A stretch of DNA of 64,000 nucleotides, from assembly GCA_021234155.1 (NCBI GenBank), contig JAJEKV010000277.1, positions 1 through 64,000 on the forward strand. The letters run 5' to 3'. Numbering within the stretch: position 1 is the stretch's first letter; each line of letters opens with the position of its first letter. The DNA comes from Isoetes taiwanensis. Lineage: Eukaryota > Streptophyta > Lycopodiopsida > Isoetales > Isoetaceae. Under the pieces are notes generated by a model that did not search any database, was not told the origin of the DNA, and was given only the letters and a program-made list of their open reading frames with translations. Both the position numbers and the translations under genes were made by a program. Of this stretch, positions 12,611 to 23,400 are shown one piece after another.

Positions 12611-12960
12611 GGTGAGCTTAGACCCTGAACACCTAGTCTTCCACTCAAGGCGGAGCCGACCATGCCCTTGTCCAAGTCTCCCCAAATTTTTATAAACTAA
12701 ATACATTAATAAATAAAATTTCAAGAGTAAAGGGTGAGCTTGGACTGAACACCTAGTCTTCCACTCAAGGCGGAGCCGCACCATGCCCTTGTCCAAGTCT
12801 CCCCAATTTTTCTAAACTAAATACATTAATCAATAAAATTGTTAAGAGTAACGGTGAGCTTGGACCCCGAACACCTAGTCTCTCCACTCAAGGATGAGCC
12901 GACCATGCCCTTTGTCCAAGTCTCCCCAAGTTTTTTTTAACCTAAATAAAACATTAAAAT
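12611..12960. repeat. 120-bp tandem repeat, three copies
   Basis: Units beginning GGTGAGCTTRGACC start at 12611, 12733 and 12853 (spacing 122 and 120). Each contains CACCTAGTCTTCCACTCAAG, a GAGCCG motif and CCTTGTCCAAGTCTCCCCAA, then an AT-rich tail. A diverged two-copy version with the same ~119-bp period lies in CACTA element 2 at 35780-35990. Confidence 0.85.
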
Positions 12961-13341
12961 TTTATTCTCCCACTAAACTCAAATTTTACCTAGAATGTCT
13001 TCAGAATGGGCGAAAAATCCATTTCCAAGAGCCACGATTTTGTTATTAGTGTACATGCAAAAAAATAAAGGCATTCAATAATTAGAAAAATTACATAAAT
13101 AAAGAAATAAAAAAAAAAAAAACAAAAAGACGATTCACATTGAAAAGATCATTGACATTAAAACTATTTACATTGTTAATTAAAAAGAACTATATATTGA
13201 CATGTAAAAAAAAAAAAAAAAAAAAAAAGAACATAAAAAGAAGGGGCCTCGTCTTTCAACGACGTCCCCTTCTTGTAATAAAAAATAGAGGAAGAATGGG
13301 CCTCGTCTTTCAACGACGTCCTTCTTCCATGGAAAAAAAAT
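12961..13341. other. A-rich spacer with a small direct repeat
   Basis: Contains poly(A) tracts near 13110 and 13207-13228 and two copies of GGGCCTCGTCTTTCAACGACGTC (13245 and 13297), which resemble half of the subterminal palindrome (AACGACG). Confidence 0.45.
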
Positions 13342-13343
13342 AG

Positions 13344-13571
13344 AAGAGGAAGAAGAAGAAGAAGAAGAAGAAGAAGAAGAAGAAGAAGAAGAAGAAGAAG
13401 AAGAAGAAGAAGAAGAAGAAGAAGAAGAAGAAGAAGAAGAAGAAGAAGAAGAAGAAGAAGAAGAAGAAGAAGAAGAAGAAGAAGAAGAAGAAGAAGAAGA
13501 AGAAGAAGAAGAAGAAGAAGAAGAAGAAGAAGAAGAAGAAGAAGAAGAAGAAGAAAGAAGAAGAAAGATTG
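13344..13571 (+). repeat. (GAA)n microsatellite
   Basis: A nearly uninterrupted GAA tract of about 205 bases (13350-13555), imperfect at its right end. Purine-rich GAA continues to ~13700 in degenerate form, as if the tract had been longer. The short open frame at 13586-13774 is a by-product. Confidence 0.95.
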
Positions 13572-13993
13572 AATAGAATGAGAAAGTGGTGAAGAAGAAG
13601 AAGAAGAAAATGAATAGAAGATTGGAAGAACGGAAGATTAGAAGGAAGAAACCAATGATTGGAAGATCATTGGAAGAAGAAGGAGGAGGATTGATTCATA
13701 CTAATAAGAGGCGAAATGGATTGAAGAAAAAACAAGGATGGAAAGAAGAGGAGGATAGAAATGGGATGGATTGAAAACAAACAAGAAAAAACAAGAAGCC
13801 CTAAATCTATCAAACAACAAGCCTAATTCAAAAAAAATAGAGTTGATTGATCCATTGAAATACCTTTGGATGCTTGCTTGAAGCTTGAAAGGACCGAAGG
13901 GGATGATCCGGAAGGCCAAAAAATCGCAATTTAAAAACGCCTCCTCCAGCCGCTTTAGAACCAAAACTAGGGCGGAAAAGCCGCCCGATAAAA

Positions 13994-14357
13994 CGCCGTT
14001 GAACGACGCCGCGAGGTCGCTTTTTTAACGACAAAAATAGTCGCTAAACGACGCCTATAACGACGCCTTTTGTGTTAAACGACGCAATTTTTTTTTTATT
14101 AAGTTATAATTATAAGTTATTATTATAATTATAATTATTATACAAAGAAGGATTGTTACCCGCTGAGGGTCAATTTATGCAAAGAATCTAACTCGTGAAG
14201 TCGCTTTGAACAGATGTTGAAAGTCCGGGTTTGCCTCCACCTCCGCATATTTTGTGATAGAAATGTAGAAATCAAACTCAAATTTTTATCTTTCAAATTT
14301 TATCTCATCATAGTCGTTAAACGACGCCTATAACCACGCCTTTGTGTTAAACGACGT
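13994..14357. repeat. Subterminal palindrome cluster B
   Basis: CGCCGTTGAACGACG at 13994, then repeated GTCGYTAAACGACGCCTATAACNACGCC (about 14041 and 14311) and GTGTTAAACGACG (about 14073 and 14345). Same motif family as clusters A, C, D and E. It marks the right part of CACTA element 1. Confidence 0.65.
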
Positions 14358-14624
14358 GCCGTCTTTAAACATCTCCCCGCAAAAAATCAATTTATTAAAC
14401 ATTTCAAAATCGATTTCTTAAACCAACACACACCTTTCGTTGCGCCAACCCTACATTAAGAACACTTTGCAATGGGATTCACTGACACCATCCCCTCAAG
14501 TCCACAATACAATAAAATTTATTAAAATTGAACCCCGAAGCGGGAGAGAACTATACATAGCCATAAGGGGTAGGAAGAACGAATACAACAACCCGTGGAG
14601 GCAACTTTTTTGTTCGATACTTAC

Positions 14625-15360
14625 CGGAAAGCTCCAAAACCCTTTCAACAATTCCCGCCACAAGCAAAAGTTAATTATCCTTTCAATATCGATTGAAAAG
14701 TTATTTATGTTACTTACGCAATCATGCCCCCGTAAGGTTCTTCGTGACAACGCATTCATAGTTTCACATTTTTTGATTGTGTTTTGACGCGGCGACAACC
14801 GATATCGTTGGCCAATCTGTAGAGCCCTCCACCGCAAGTTAAAATAATAGGAATGTAATGAATTGAAATTTGAAATGTCAAGTGCACACACAGTTCAATC
14901 CTTACAATTGCAATTGATGGTGAATTTGACGAGAATGGGGCTCCATGTGACACATCCATTCCAAAGATTATAGTTGGCTCCCTGGAGACCTTTGGAAGAC
15001 CACGACGAAATTCCATCGATAACATCGTATTATATCCTCCACACTACAGTTTGAAAGTAAGTCTTAGGTTCAATGAAGGGGAGCCATTATGGGGTACCAA
15101 GTGAGTTACCTTGGCATTAATTTTCAAAACCACATTCGTCAAGTCTCGATCATTTATATTACGGGAGGAACTATACAATCGATTAACAACTCCAACGCCC
15201 CGACATAAAGCGGTTTGTTAAACGGCCCTGCAAAACATCTCTCTGCATAAGTATGCATTGCATCTTCCTTCGTAAACTACATATAAAAGGAATCAAACCA
15301 TTACACAGCATAGAGATCAGTCTTTCTGAGGTAGAATGCATAGAATAAACTCGGTGGCCC
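14625..15360 (-). pseudogene. AGO4-like ARGONAUTE fragment (start of PIWI domain), five exons
   Basis: Minus-strand exons read ATEFILCILPQKTDLYA (15307-15360), GPFNKPLYV..DCIVPP..INDRDLTNVVLKINAK (15110-15227), CGGYNTMLSMEF..PTIIFGMDVSHGAPF..SPSIAI (14906-15043), a TDWPTIS..VKTQSKNVKL segment (14718-14832) and RELLKGFWSFP (14625-14655). They match the AGO4-clade order of F-LLCLLP, GPWKK, C-P..NDQYLTNVLLKINAK, GGLNSML, LGMDVSHG, WPLISRYRA..RTQS and RELLLDFY. Introns of 79, 66, 73 and 62 bp have GT donors, so this is genomic, not retrocopied. The first catalytic Asp (GMDVSHG) is present. I see no second Asp or His, and no N, PAZ or MID part. Two acceptors read GCG where CAG is expected, and exons 2 and 4 contain frame shifts. 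AGO4 proteins bind 24-nt siRNAs and guide DNA methylation; this copy looks like a fragment. Confidence 0.7.
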
Positions 15361-15462
15361 TTTTTAATGAGATTTTAAAGCATTGAACATCATTGAAACT
15401 CGTGGAATATCGATGGGGAGGAAATCAACATGATGCTATTGGTAACAATGATCTGAGATAAC

Positions 15463-15602
15463 AAGGAATCAGGTGAGAATGATAGTTGGGGAATTGCATC
15501 AAATGGAAATGATGATGGGGAGGAGGCAACCGGATGCCAATGATTCTTGGGGTATTGCTTCCAATGAAACTCACACATCTGGAGCAGATAATAATGGAGC
15601 AC
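15463..15602 (+). other. Short frame with two NDSWGIASN repeats
   Basis: In two frames, the plus strand encodes ENDSWGIASNGNDDGEEA and, about 65 bases on, NDSWGIASNETHTSGAD. Tryptophan-glycine repeats with acidic spacers are the hallmark of AGO hooks (for example in NRPE1 and KTF1 proteins). Two copies are too few to call a function. Confidence 0.25.
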
Positions 15603-16002
15603 TAGTTGGCAATGATTACTTATGTATTTTATCTATCCTTCTTTATCTATCCACTTAGATTTCTCTCCATCCTTGTTTATCTATCCACTTTAATAAACCA
15701 GACTTGTGCACCATTGAGCTTCACTTGCATACTTTCATACTAAATCAAGCTTGCCAATCACTTGATCATTCAGAGCAATTGCAAACATATGGCTCACCGG
15801 TGTTGCTCTTACGCATACAATCTACACAAGGCATGCCCTACTGTCATCCATGCAAAAGCTGCAAGAAGAGCTTCTTTGATTTGCCATATTCTCTCGTGCA
15901 TGATCACATACAACTTCATATATGGTTGCGACCTCTTCATAGATTCTTGCTAAGGGTTTTGGACCGCGGCGACAGGGGTTCAACGACGTCTCACCTTGAA
16001 TT
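15603..16002. other. Spacer between AGO fragment and satellite array
   Basis: No recognisable gene. TTCAACGACGTC near 15979 matches half of the CACTA subterminal motif and lies just before the first satellite unit. Confidence 0.35.
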
Positions 16003-17117
16003 TGAGTTCCCTGGGGCCTTGGGGAGAGGAAATTTGGGGCAAGCGACCTCGGGGAGGGATTTTAGGGTCCGGCTGTCAAGGCCAACACCCCAACTCCCAC
16101 TTCAAGACACAAGAAGGTCCCTACCGACCGGACAAGGAGAGGGCCTCAAACGTAAACCCCGGGTTGCCGGGCTCTAGAAAGGGTTTACGTTTTGGGGCCA
16201 GTCCTAGTCTGTTGCACTTGGGACCTGGCCGAGAAGCAGCAGAGAATAATATAAGGGGAACTGACGGAGCGGAGTTTGGGCCTTTCCTCCTCCCGATGTG
16301 GCAAGTAGAAGTCGGGCGCTTTTGCGGATGGCAAGACATTCGTGAATTCGTAATTAATGCATTGCACGAAAATAAATTCGGTTTTGCCAAGCGGGATCCC
16401 TAATTCATCTCCCAAGACACGCCCAATTTTGAATTTTCGGAGAAGGTCTAGGTCAAAGGGTTAGCATTAGAGCGGCCGGGGGCAGCAGGTTGGGGGGCAA
16501 CCGAGCCGCACCCTTCCCCAAGTCAAACGAGGCCAGGACCTTGCGGGGATCCCTCACAAGAGGGAGAGTCCCGGACCCCGTGAGGCGGGATCCAAAAGTT
16601 CCCGGTAGGCAGCCCTTCCGCGGCCCCCGGGCTGCACGCTTATCGACCACCCTCCCGGAGCCGGTTCCCTATCCCACCGCTGATCCTCCGCTCAGGGGCC
16701 CTCTTCGGGAAGGTCCAAAAGATTCCAGACGGTCCGAGAACTTGTCAAAACCGCTGGGCCCCGGATGTCGGCCTTGTAGAAACTGTGACTGCTTTGTCGT
16801 TCGGCACCGGGATGTCGAATGGCAAATAGACCAAATCGTCCGGGAATGGCGAAATTACCCTAGGGAGCAAGTTACACCGGCCGGTTTTATGAAAAGAAGG
16901 GAAACACTCACGCCCCTCCACGACAAGTATCCCGCATGCACATCCTAGGCCAATTGACTACTTAGTGTGATGGAAGTGAGCTACTTTGGCTTCTTGAGAC
17001 GGGTGGTCTTCGCCACTTTAACTTGCCATTGTCCCCGGGGCAATGTCGACGCTCGAGTCCATTGGCGTATCGATCGGATTCCCAGAGCGGAGGTCGCCCG
17101 GCCCGGCCCCCTGGCCT

Positions 17118-17433
17118 GGGGAAAAGCATGTTAGGGTGTCCCTTAAAAAGTATTATTTAGTGACTAAAAGGTACCTAAAAAGGTAGCCGGTGGAGTCTTG
17201 GGCACTGTATATCTCAATATAAAGGTATGTTTTAGAACTTTTTATATATATATTGGTCTCAGATAGCATTATCTCTTTATCTTAACTTTGAATATTACCA
17301 TGTCCTTGACTTTTATTTTGGATTTTTGTATTAGTTTTAATGAAAAGAAAAATGAGAAAGTACCCAGTTAAAGTACTAGTGTATGTACTTTTGAGGGGTT
17401 CAAAAAGTGGTACACCCTAACATACTTTACCCC
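17118..17433. mobile_element. Small TIR element (MITE), copy 1, inside satellite
   Basis: The inverted ends are GGGGAAAAGCATGTTAGGGTG (left) and the reverse complement of CACCCTAACATACTTTACCCC (right), 316 bp in total and AT-rich. It interrupts a satellite unit at GTGGCCTTGGGG; TGGCCT occurs on both sides (17112-17117 and 17436-17441), an imperfect target duplication. No transposase. A second copy lies at 31377-31687 inside the tnp2 gene. Confidence 0.8.
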
Positions 17434-20400
17434 AGTGGCCTTGGGAGAGGAAATTTGGGCAAGCAGCCTCCGGAGGGATTTTAGGGTCCGCGCTCTGGCG
17501 TCAACACCCCAACCCCACTTCAAGACGCAGCGCAAAGGTCCCGCCGATCGGACAAGGAGAGGGCCTCAGAAACGTAAACCCCGTGGGTTGCCGGGCTCTA
17601 GAAGGGTTTACGTTTGGGGGCCGACCTGGTCCCCGGTTGCTTGGGACTTGGACCGGCCGAAGCGAGCCGGTGAATACGGAGCAAAGGGAACCGGGACGGA
17701 GCCGGAGTTTGGGCCCTTTCCTCCTCCCCGTGTGTGTGGCAAGTAGAAGTCGGGGGCTTTTTGCAAAGGGCAAGACATTCGTGAATTTAATTAATGCATT
17801 GCACCTAAAAATAAATTCCGTTTTGCCAGCTGGATCCCTTAATTCATCTCAAAGCCATCCCAATTTTTGGAATTTTCTGAGAAGGTCTAGGGTCAAAGGG
17901 TTAGCATTAGAACGGTCGGGGCCCTCCGTGGCAACCGAAGCCGGCACCCTTCCCCAAGTCAAACGAGGCCGGACCTTGTGGATCCCTCACAAGAGGGGGA
18001 GAGTCCGGACCCCGTGAGGCGGATCCAAAGTTCCCGAGGCAGCCCTTCCTCGCGCGCTCCCCCGGGGCTGACGCTAACGACCACCCTCCGGAGCAGGTTC
18101 CCCTCTATCCGACCCTGATGGATCCTCCGCTCGGGCCCCTCGGGAAGGTCCAAAAGATTCCAGATCGTCCCGAGAACTTGTCAAACCGGGCGCCCCCGAT
18201 GCCTACCTTGTAGAAACCGTGACTGCTTTTGTCGCTCGCACGGGATGCTCCGGAATGGCAATAGACCCCGCTAAATCGTCCGAATGGCGAAATTACCCTA
18301 GGGAGCAAGTTACACGGCCGGTTTTGCAAAAGAAGGAAACACTCCACGCCTCCACGACAAGATCCCCGCGATGCACATCCTAGGCCAATTGACTACGAGT
18401 GTGATGGAAGTGAGCTACTTTTCTTGAGTTCGGTGGTGGTCTGGCCACGGAACTTGGTCCCCGTGGCAATGTCGACGCTCGAGTCCATTGGCGAGTCGAT
18501 CAAGCGATTCGAGAGCTTAGAGGCCCGGCCCGGCCCCGTGGCCTTGGGAGAGGAAATTTGGGGCAAGAGCCCCGGAGGGATTTTAGGGTCCAAGGCCAAG
18601 GCCAACACCCCAACCCCACTTTCAAGACACCCGGCAAGGTCCCGGGCCGACCGACAAGGAGAGGGCCTCCAAACGTAAACCCCGTGGGTTGCCGTGCTCT
18701 AGAAGGGTTTACGCTTTGGGGGCCGAGTCCCGGTCTGCTGCACTTGGGACCTGGCCGGAAGCAGCAGCCGAATAATGGAGCAGGGGAACGGACGGAGCGG
18801 AGTTTGGGCCTTTCCTCCTCCCGATGTGGCAAGTAGAAGTCGGGGGGCGCTTTTGCAGTGGCAAGACATTCGTAAATTCGCAATTAATGCATTGCACGAA
18901 AATAAATTCCGATTTTTTGCCGGCTGGATCCCTAATTCATCTCCAGCACACGGCCCAATTTTCGGAATTTTCGGAGAAGGTCTAGGTCAAAGGGTTAGCA
19001 TTAAACGGCGGGGCAGCCCGCTGTGGCAACCCAGCTGGCACCCTTCCCCAAGTCAAACGAGGCCGGGACCTTGGGGATCCCACAAGAGGGGAGAGTCCCG
19101 ACCCCGTGAGGCGGATCCAAAAGTTCCCCGAGGTGACCCTTCGGGCAAATACGCCCCGGTCAAGACGCTTAATGACCACCTTCCTGAGGCCGGGTTCCTT
19201 TATCCGAATCGTTGATCCTCCGTCGGGGGGCCCTCTTGGGAAGGTCCAAAAGATTCCAGATCGGTCCAGGAGAACTTGTCAAACCCGGCCCCGATGTCGG
19301 CCTTTGAAAAAACTGACTGTTTTGTCGTCGGCAACCGGGATGCTCCGGAATAAATAGACCCGCCAAATCGTCGGGAATGGGCGAAATTACCCTAGGGAGC
19401 AAGTTACACGGCCGGTTTTTAAAGAAGAAACACTCACGCCCCACGACAAAAGATCCCGCATGCACATCCTAGGCCAATTGATCACGAAAGTGTGATGGAA
19501 GTGAGCTACTTTGGCTTCTTGGAGTTCGGGTGGTCTTCCGCCCCCTGGAACTTGGTCCCCTGTGGCAATGTCGACGCTCGAGTCCATTGGCAGAGCCAGA
19601 TCGCGATTCCGAGAGGGGAGGTCGCCTCGTCCGGCCCCTGTGGCCTTGGGGAGAGGAAATTTGGGGCAAGCAGCCCCGAGGGATTTTAGGGTCCGGGCCA
19701 AGGCGCCAACACCCCAACCCCATCTTCAAGACACCGCAAGGTCCCTACTGACCGGGACAAGGAGGGCCTCAAACGAAACCCCGCGGGCTGCCGTGCTCTA
19801 GAAGGGTTTACGCTTTGGGGCCGAAGTCCTGGTCCTGTTGCACTTGGGACTCGGCCGAAGCAAAGCAGCTGTGAGAATACGGAGCAAGGGGAACCGACGA
19901 GCGGAGTTTGGGCCTTTCCTCCTCCGGATGTGGCAAAGTAGAAGTCGGGGCTTTTGCAGCGGCAAGACATTCAGAATTTGAATTAATGCATTGCACGAAA
20001 AATAAATTCGGGTTTTTGCCGATCCCTAATTCATCTCCAAAGACAGTCTAGCCCAATTTTCGGAATTTTAGGAGAAGGTCTAGGTCAAAGGGTTAAGATT
20101 AGAACGGTCGGGCAGCCCGCTACAGGTGGCAACCGAGCCGCACCCTTCCCCAAGTCAAACGAGGCCGGGACTTTTGCGGGGATCCTCACAAGAGGGGAGA
20201 GTCCGACCCCGTGAGGCGGATCCAAAAGTTCCCGAGGCAGCCCTTCCTCGGCGCTCCCCGGCTGCGACGCTTAATGACCACCCTCCCGGAGCCGGCTCCC
20301 CTATCCCAGCCGTTGGATCCTCCGTTCAGGGCCCCTCCGGGAAGGTCCAAAAGATTCCAGATCGGTCCGAGAACTTGTCAAACCGCTGGGCGCCCCGATG

Positions 20401-23400
20401 TCGGCCTTGTAGAAACCGCGAGACTTTTTTTGTCGGCACTTTGGGATGCTCCTAATGGCAAATAGACCCCGCCAAATCGTCCGAATGGCTTAAATTACCC
20501 TAGGGAGCAAGTTACACCGCCGGTTTTATGAAGAAGGAAACACTCGCCCTCCACGACAAGATCCCGCATGCACATCCTAGGCCAATTGACTCACGACAGT
20601 GTGATGGAAGTGAGCTACTTTGGTGCTTCTTGGAGTTGGTGGTCTCCTCGCCACGAATCCTTGGTCCCTGTGGCAACGTCGACGTTCCGAGTCCATTGGC
20701 GTAGTCGATCTCGAGAGAGGGAGGTCGCCCGTCCGGCCCCTGTGGCCTTGGGGAGAGGAAATTTGGGGCAAGCAGCTCCGGAGGGATTTTAGGGTCCGCT
20801 ACCAAGGCCAACACCCCAACCCCACTTCAAGACACTGCCAAGGTCCCGGCCGACCGGACAAGGAGAGGGCTCTCCTCAAACGTGAAACCCCGCGGGCTGC
20901 CGTGCTCTAGAAGGGTTTACGTTTTGGGGCCGAGTCCCGGTCTCAAGGTGCTTGGGACCGCCGAAGAAGCAAGAGTCGGAGAATACGGAGCAAGGGAACC
21001 GACGGAGCGGGAGTTTGGGCCTTCCTCCTCCGGATGGGGCAAGTAGAAGTCGGGGGGCTTTTGCAGCTGGCAAGACATTCAGAAATTCGCAATTAATGCA
21101 TTGCACCTAAAATAAATTCGTTTTTGCCGCCTGATCCCTAATTCATCTCAAAGACACGCCCAATTTCGAATTTTAGGAGAAGGTCTAGGGTCAAAGGGTT
21201 AAGATAGGAGCGTAGGGGCAGCCCGCTGGCAACCGAAGCCGCACCCTTCCCAAGTCAAACGAGGCCAGGACCTTTGCGGGGATCCCTCACAAGAGGGGGG
21301 AGAGTCCCGGACCCCGTGAGGCGGATCCAAAAGTTCCCGAGGCGCCTCTCTTCGGGGCGCCCCCCGGTCACTGACGCTTAATGACCACCCTCCCGGAGCC
21401 GGTGCCCCTATCCGGATGGATTTGGATCCTCCGTTCCAGGGCCCCTCTTTGGGAAGGTCCAAAAGATTCCAGATCGGGTCCAGGAGAACTTTGTTAAACA
21501 CAGGCCCCGGATGTCGACCTTGTAGAAACCGCGACTGCTTTTTTGTCGTTAGGACGCACGGGATGCTCCGAATGGCAAATAGACCCTCGCCAAATCGTCC
21601 GAATGGCTTAAATTACCCTAGGGAGCAAGTTACACTGGGCGGGGTTTTTGTAAAGAAGGAAACACTACGCCTCCACGACACAGATCCCCGCAGATGCACA
21701 TCCTAGGGCCAATTGACTACGAGTGTGATGGAAGTGAGCTACTTTGGCTTCTTGAGTTCGGGTGGTCTTCCGCCACGGAACTTGGTCCCTGGTGGCAATG
21801 TCGACGTTCTGAGTCCATTGGCAGAGTCGATCATGTGATTCCCGAGAGCGGAGGTCGCCCGTCCGGCCCCGTGGCCTGGGGAGAGGAAATTTGGGGCAAG
21901 CAGCCTCCGAGGGATTTTAGGGTCCCGCCTCAAGGCCAACACCCCAACCCCACTTCAAGACACGCTAAGGTCCCGGGCCGAACGGGACAAGGAGAGGGCC
22001 TCCAAACGTGAAACCCCGGTGGGTTGCCGTGCTCTAGAAGGGTTTACGCTTTGGGGCCGAAGTCCTGGTCCGCTGCACTTTGGGACTGGCCGGAAGCAGC
22101 AGCCAGAATAATGGAGCAGGGAACCGACGAGCGGAGTTTGGGCCTTTCCTCCTCCCCGATGTGGCAAGTAGAAGTCGGGGGGCTTTTGGTGCTGGCAAGA
22201 CATTCAGAATTCGCATTAATGCATTGCACAAAAAATAAATTCGGTTTTGCCGCCGGGATCCCTAATTCATCTCCCAAGACACGCCCAATTCTTCGAATTT
22301 TCGAGAAGGTCTAGGTCAAAGGGTTAAGATAGAATGCCGGCAGCCCGCTGGGTGGCAACCGAGAATGGGCACCCTTCCCCAAGTCAAACGAGGCCAGGAC
22401 CTTGGGGGATCCCTCACAAGAGGGGAGAGTCCGGACCCCGTGGAGGCGGATCCAAAAGTTCCCGAGGCAGCCCCTTCCCCGCCGCCCCCGGGTCGCGACG
22501 CTTAATGACCACCCCCCCCGAGCCAGGTTCCTCTATCCGACCGTTGATCCTCCGCTCTGGCCCCTCTTCGGAAGGTCCAAAAGATTCCAGATGGGTCCGG
22601 GAGAACTTGTCAAACCGCTGAAGGCCCCGATGTCGCCTTTGTAGAAACCGCGACTTGCTTTGTCGTCGCACCGTGGGGATGTTCTAATGGCAATAGACCC
22701 CGCCAAATCGTCCCGGAATGGCTAAATTACCCTAGGGAGCAAGTTACACTCCTGGCCGGTTTTGCATGGAAAGAAGGAAACACTCACGCCTCCACGACAA
22801 GATCCCGCATGCACATCCTAGGCCAACCGACCACGAGTGTGATGGAAGTGAGCTACTTTGGCTATTGGAGTTCGGGTGGTCTTCCGCCACTTGAACTTGG
22901 TCCCCGTGGCAATGTCGACGCCTCGAGAGCCGAGTCCATTGGCTGGGAGAGGTGAGTCGGAGGGATCAGACCCGGAGAGGGAGGTCGCCTCGGTCCGGCC
23001 CCTCTGGGGGGGGCCTTGGGGAGAGGAAATTTGGGGCAGTCCATTGGCGTAGCCAAATCCCCGAGGGATTTTAGGGTGGCCATACTGGGCCCGCGGCTGA
23101 GGGGACACCCCAACCCCACTTCAAGACACAAGGTCCCCGCCGAACGGACAAGGAGAGGGCCTCCAAACGTGAAACCCCGTGGGTTGCCAGCTCTAGAAGG
23201 GTTTACGCTTTTGGGGCCGAGTCCGGTCTGCTGCACTTGGGACCTGGCCGTAGCGCTGCAGCCGAATACGAGCAAGGGGAACCGACGGAGCGGGAGTTTG
23301 GGCCTTCCTCCCTCCGATGTGGCAAGTAGAAGTCTGGGGGCTTTTGCGATTGGCAAGACATTCAGAATTTCGCAATTAATGCATTGCACGAAAATAAATT

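Larger units (their letters stand above)
7829..14360. mobile_element. CACTA-type transposon 1, decayed, apparently lacking tnp2
   Basis: The left end reads CACTACAAATACC at 7829, the classic CACTA terminus. It is followed by a cluster of palindromic subterminal repeats (8030-8355). A second cluster lies at 13994-14357. Between them are a kinase-like minus-strand gene, a 120-bp tandem repeat also found in CACTA element 2, and a GAA microsatellite. I could not find the opposite TIR (expected GGTATTTGTAGTG), so the right border is only the last subterminal repeat. A further TTCAACGACGTC at 15979 leaves open an end near 16 kb, which would place the AGO4 fragment inside. No tnp2-like sequence was seen, so it would depend on a partner such as element 2. 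Confidence 0.55.

Noticed and set aside
13586-13774. Lys/Arg/Glu-rich frame
   Set aside because: Product of the degenerate purine-rich flank of the GAA tract.
14440-14787. 115-codon plus-strand frame
   Set aside because: Antisense to the AGO4-like exons and introns on the minus strand.
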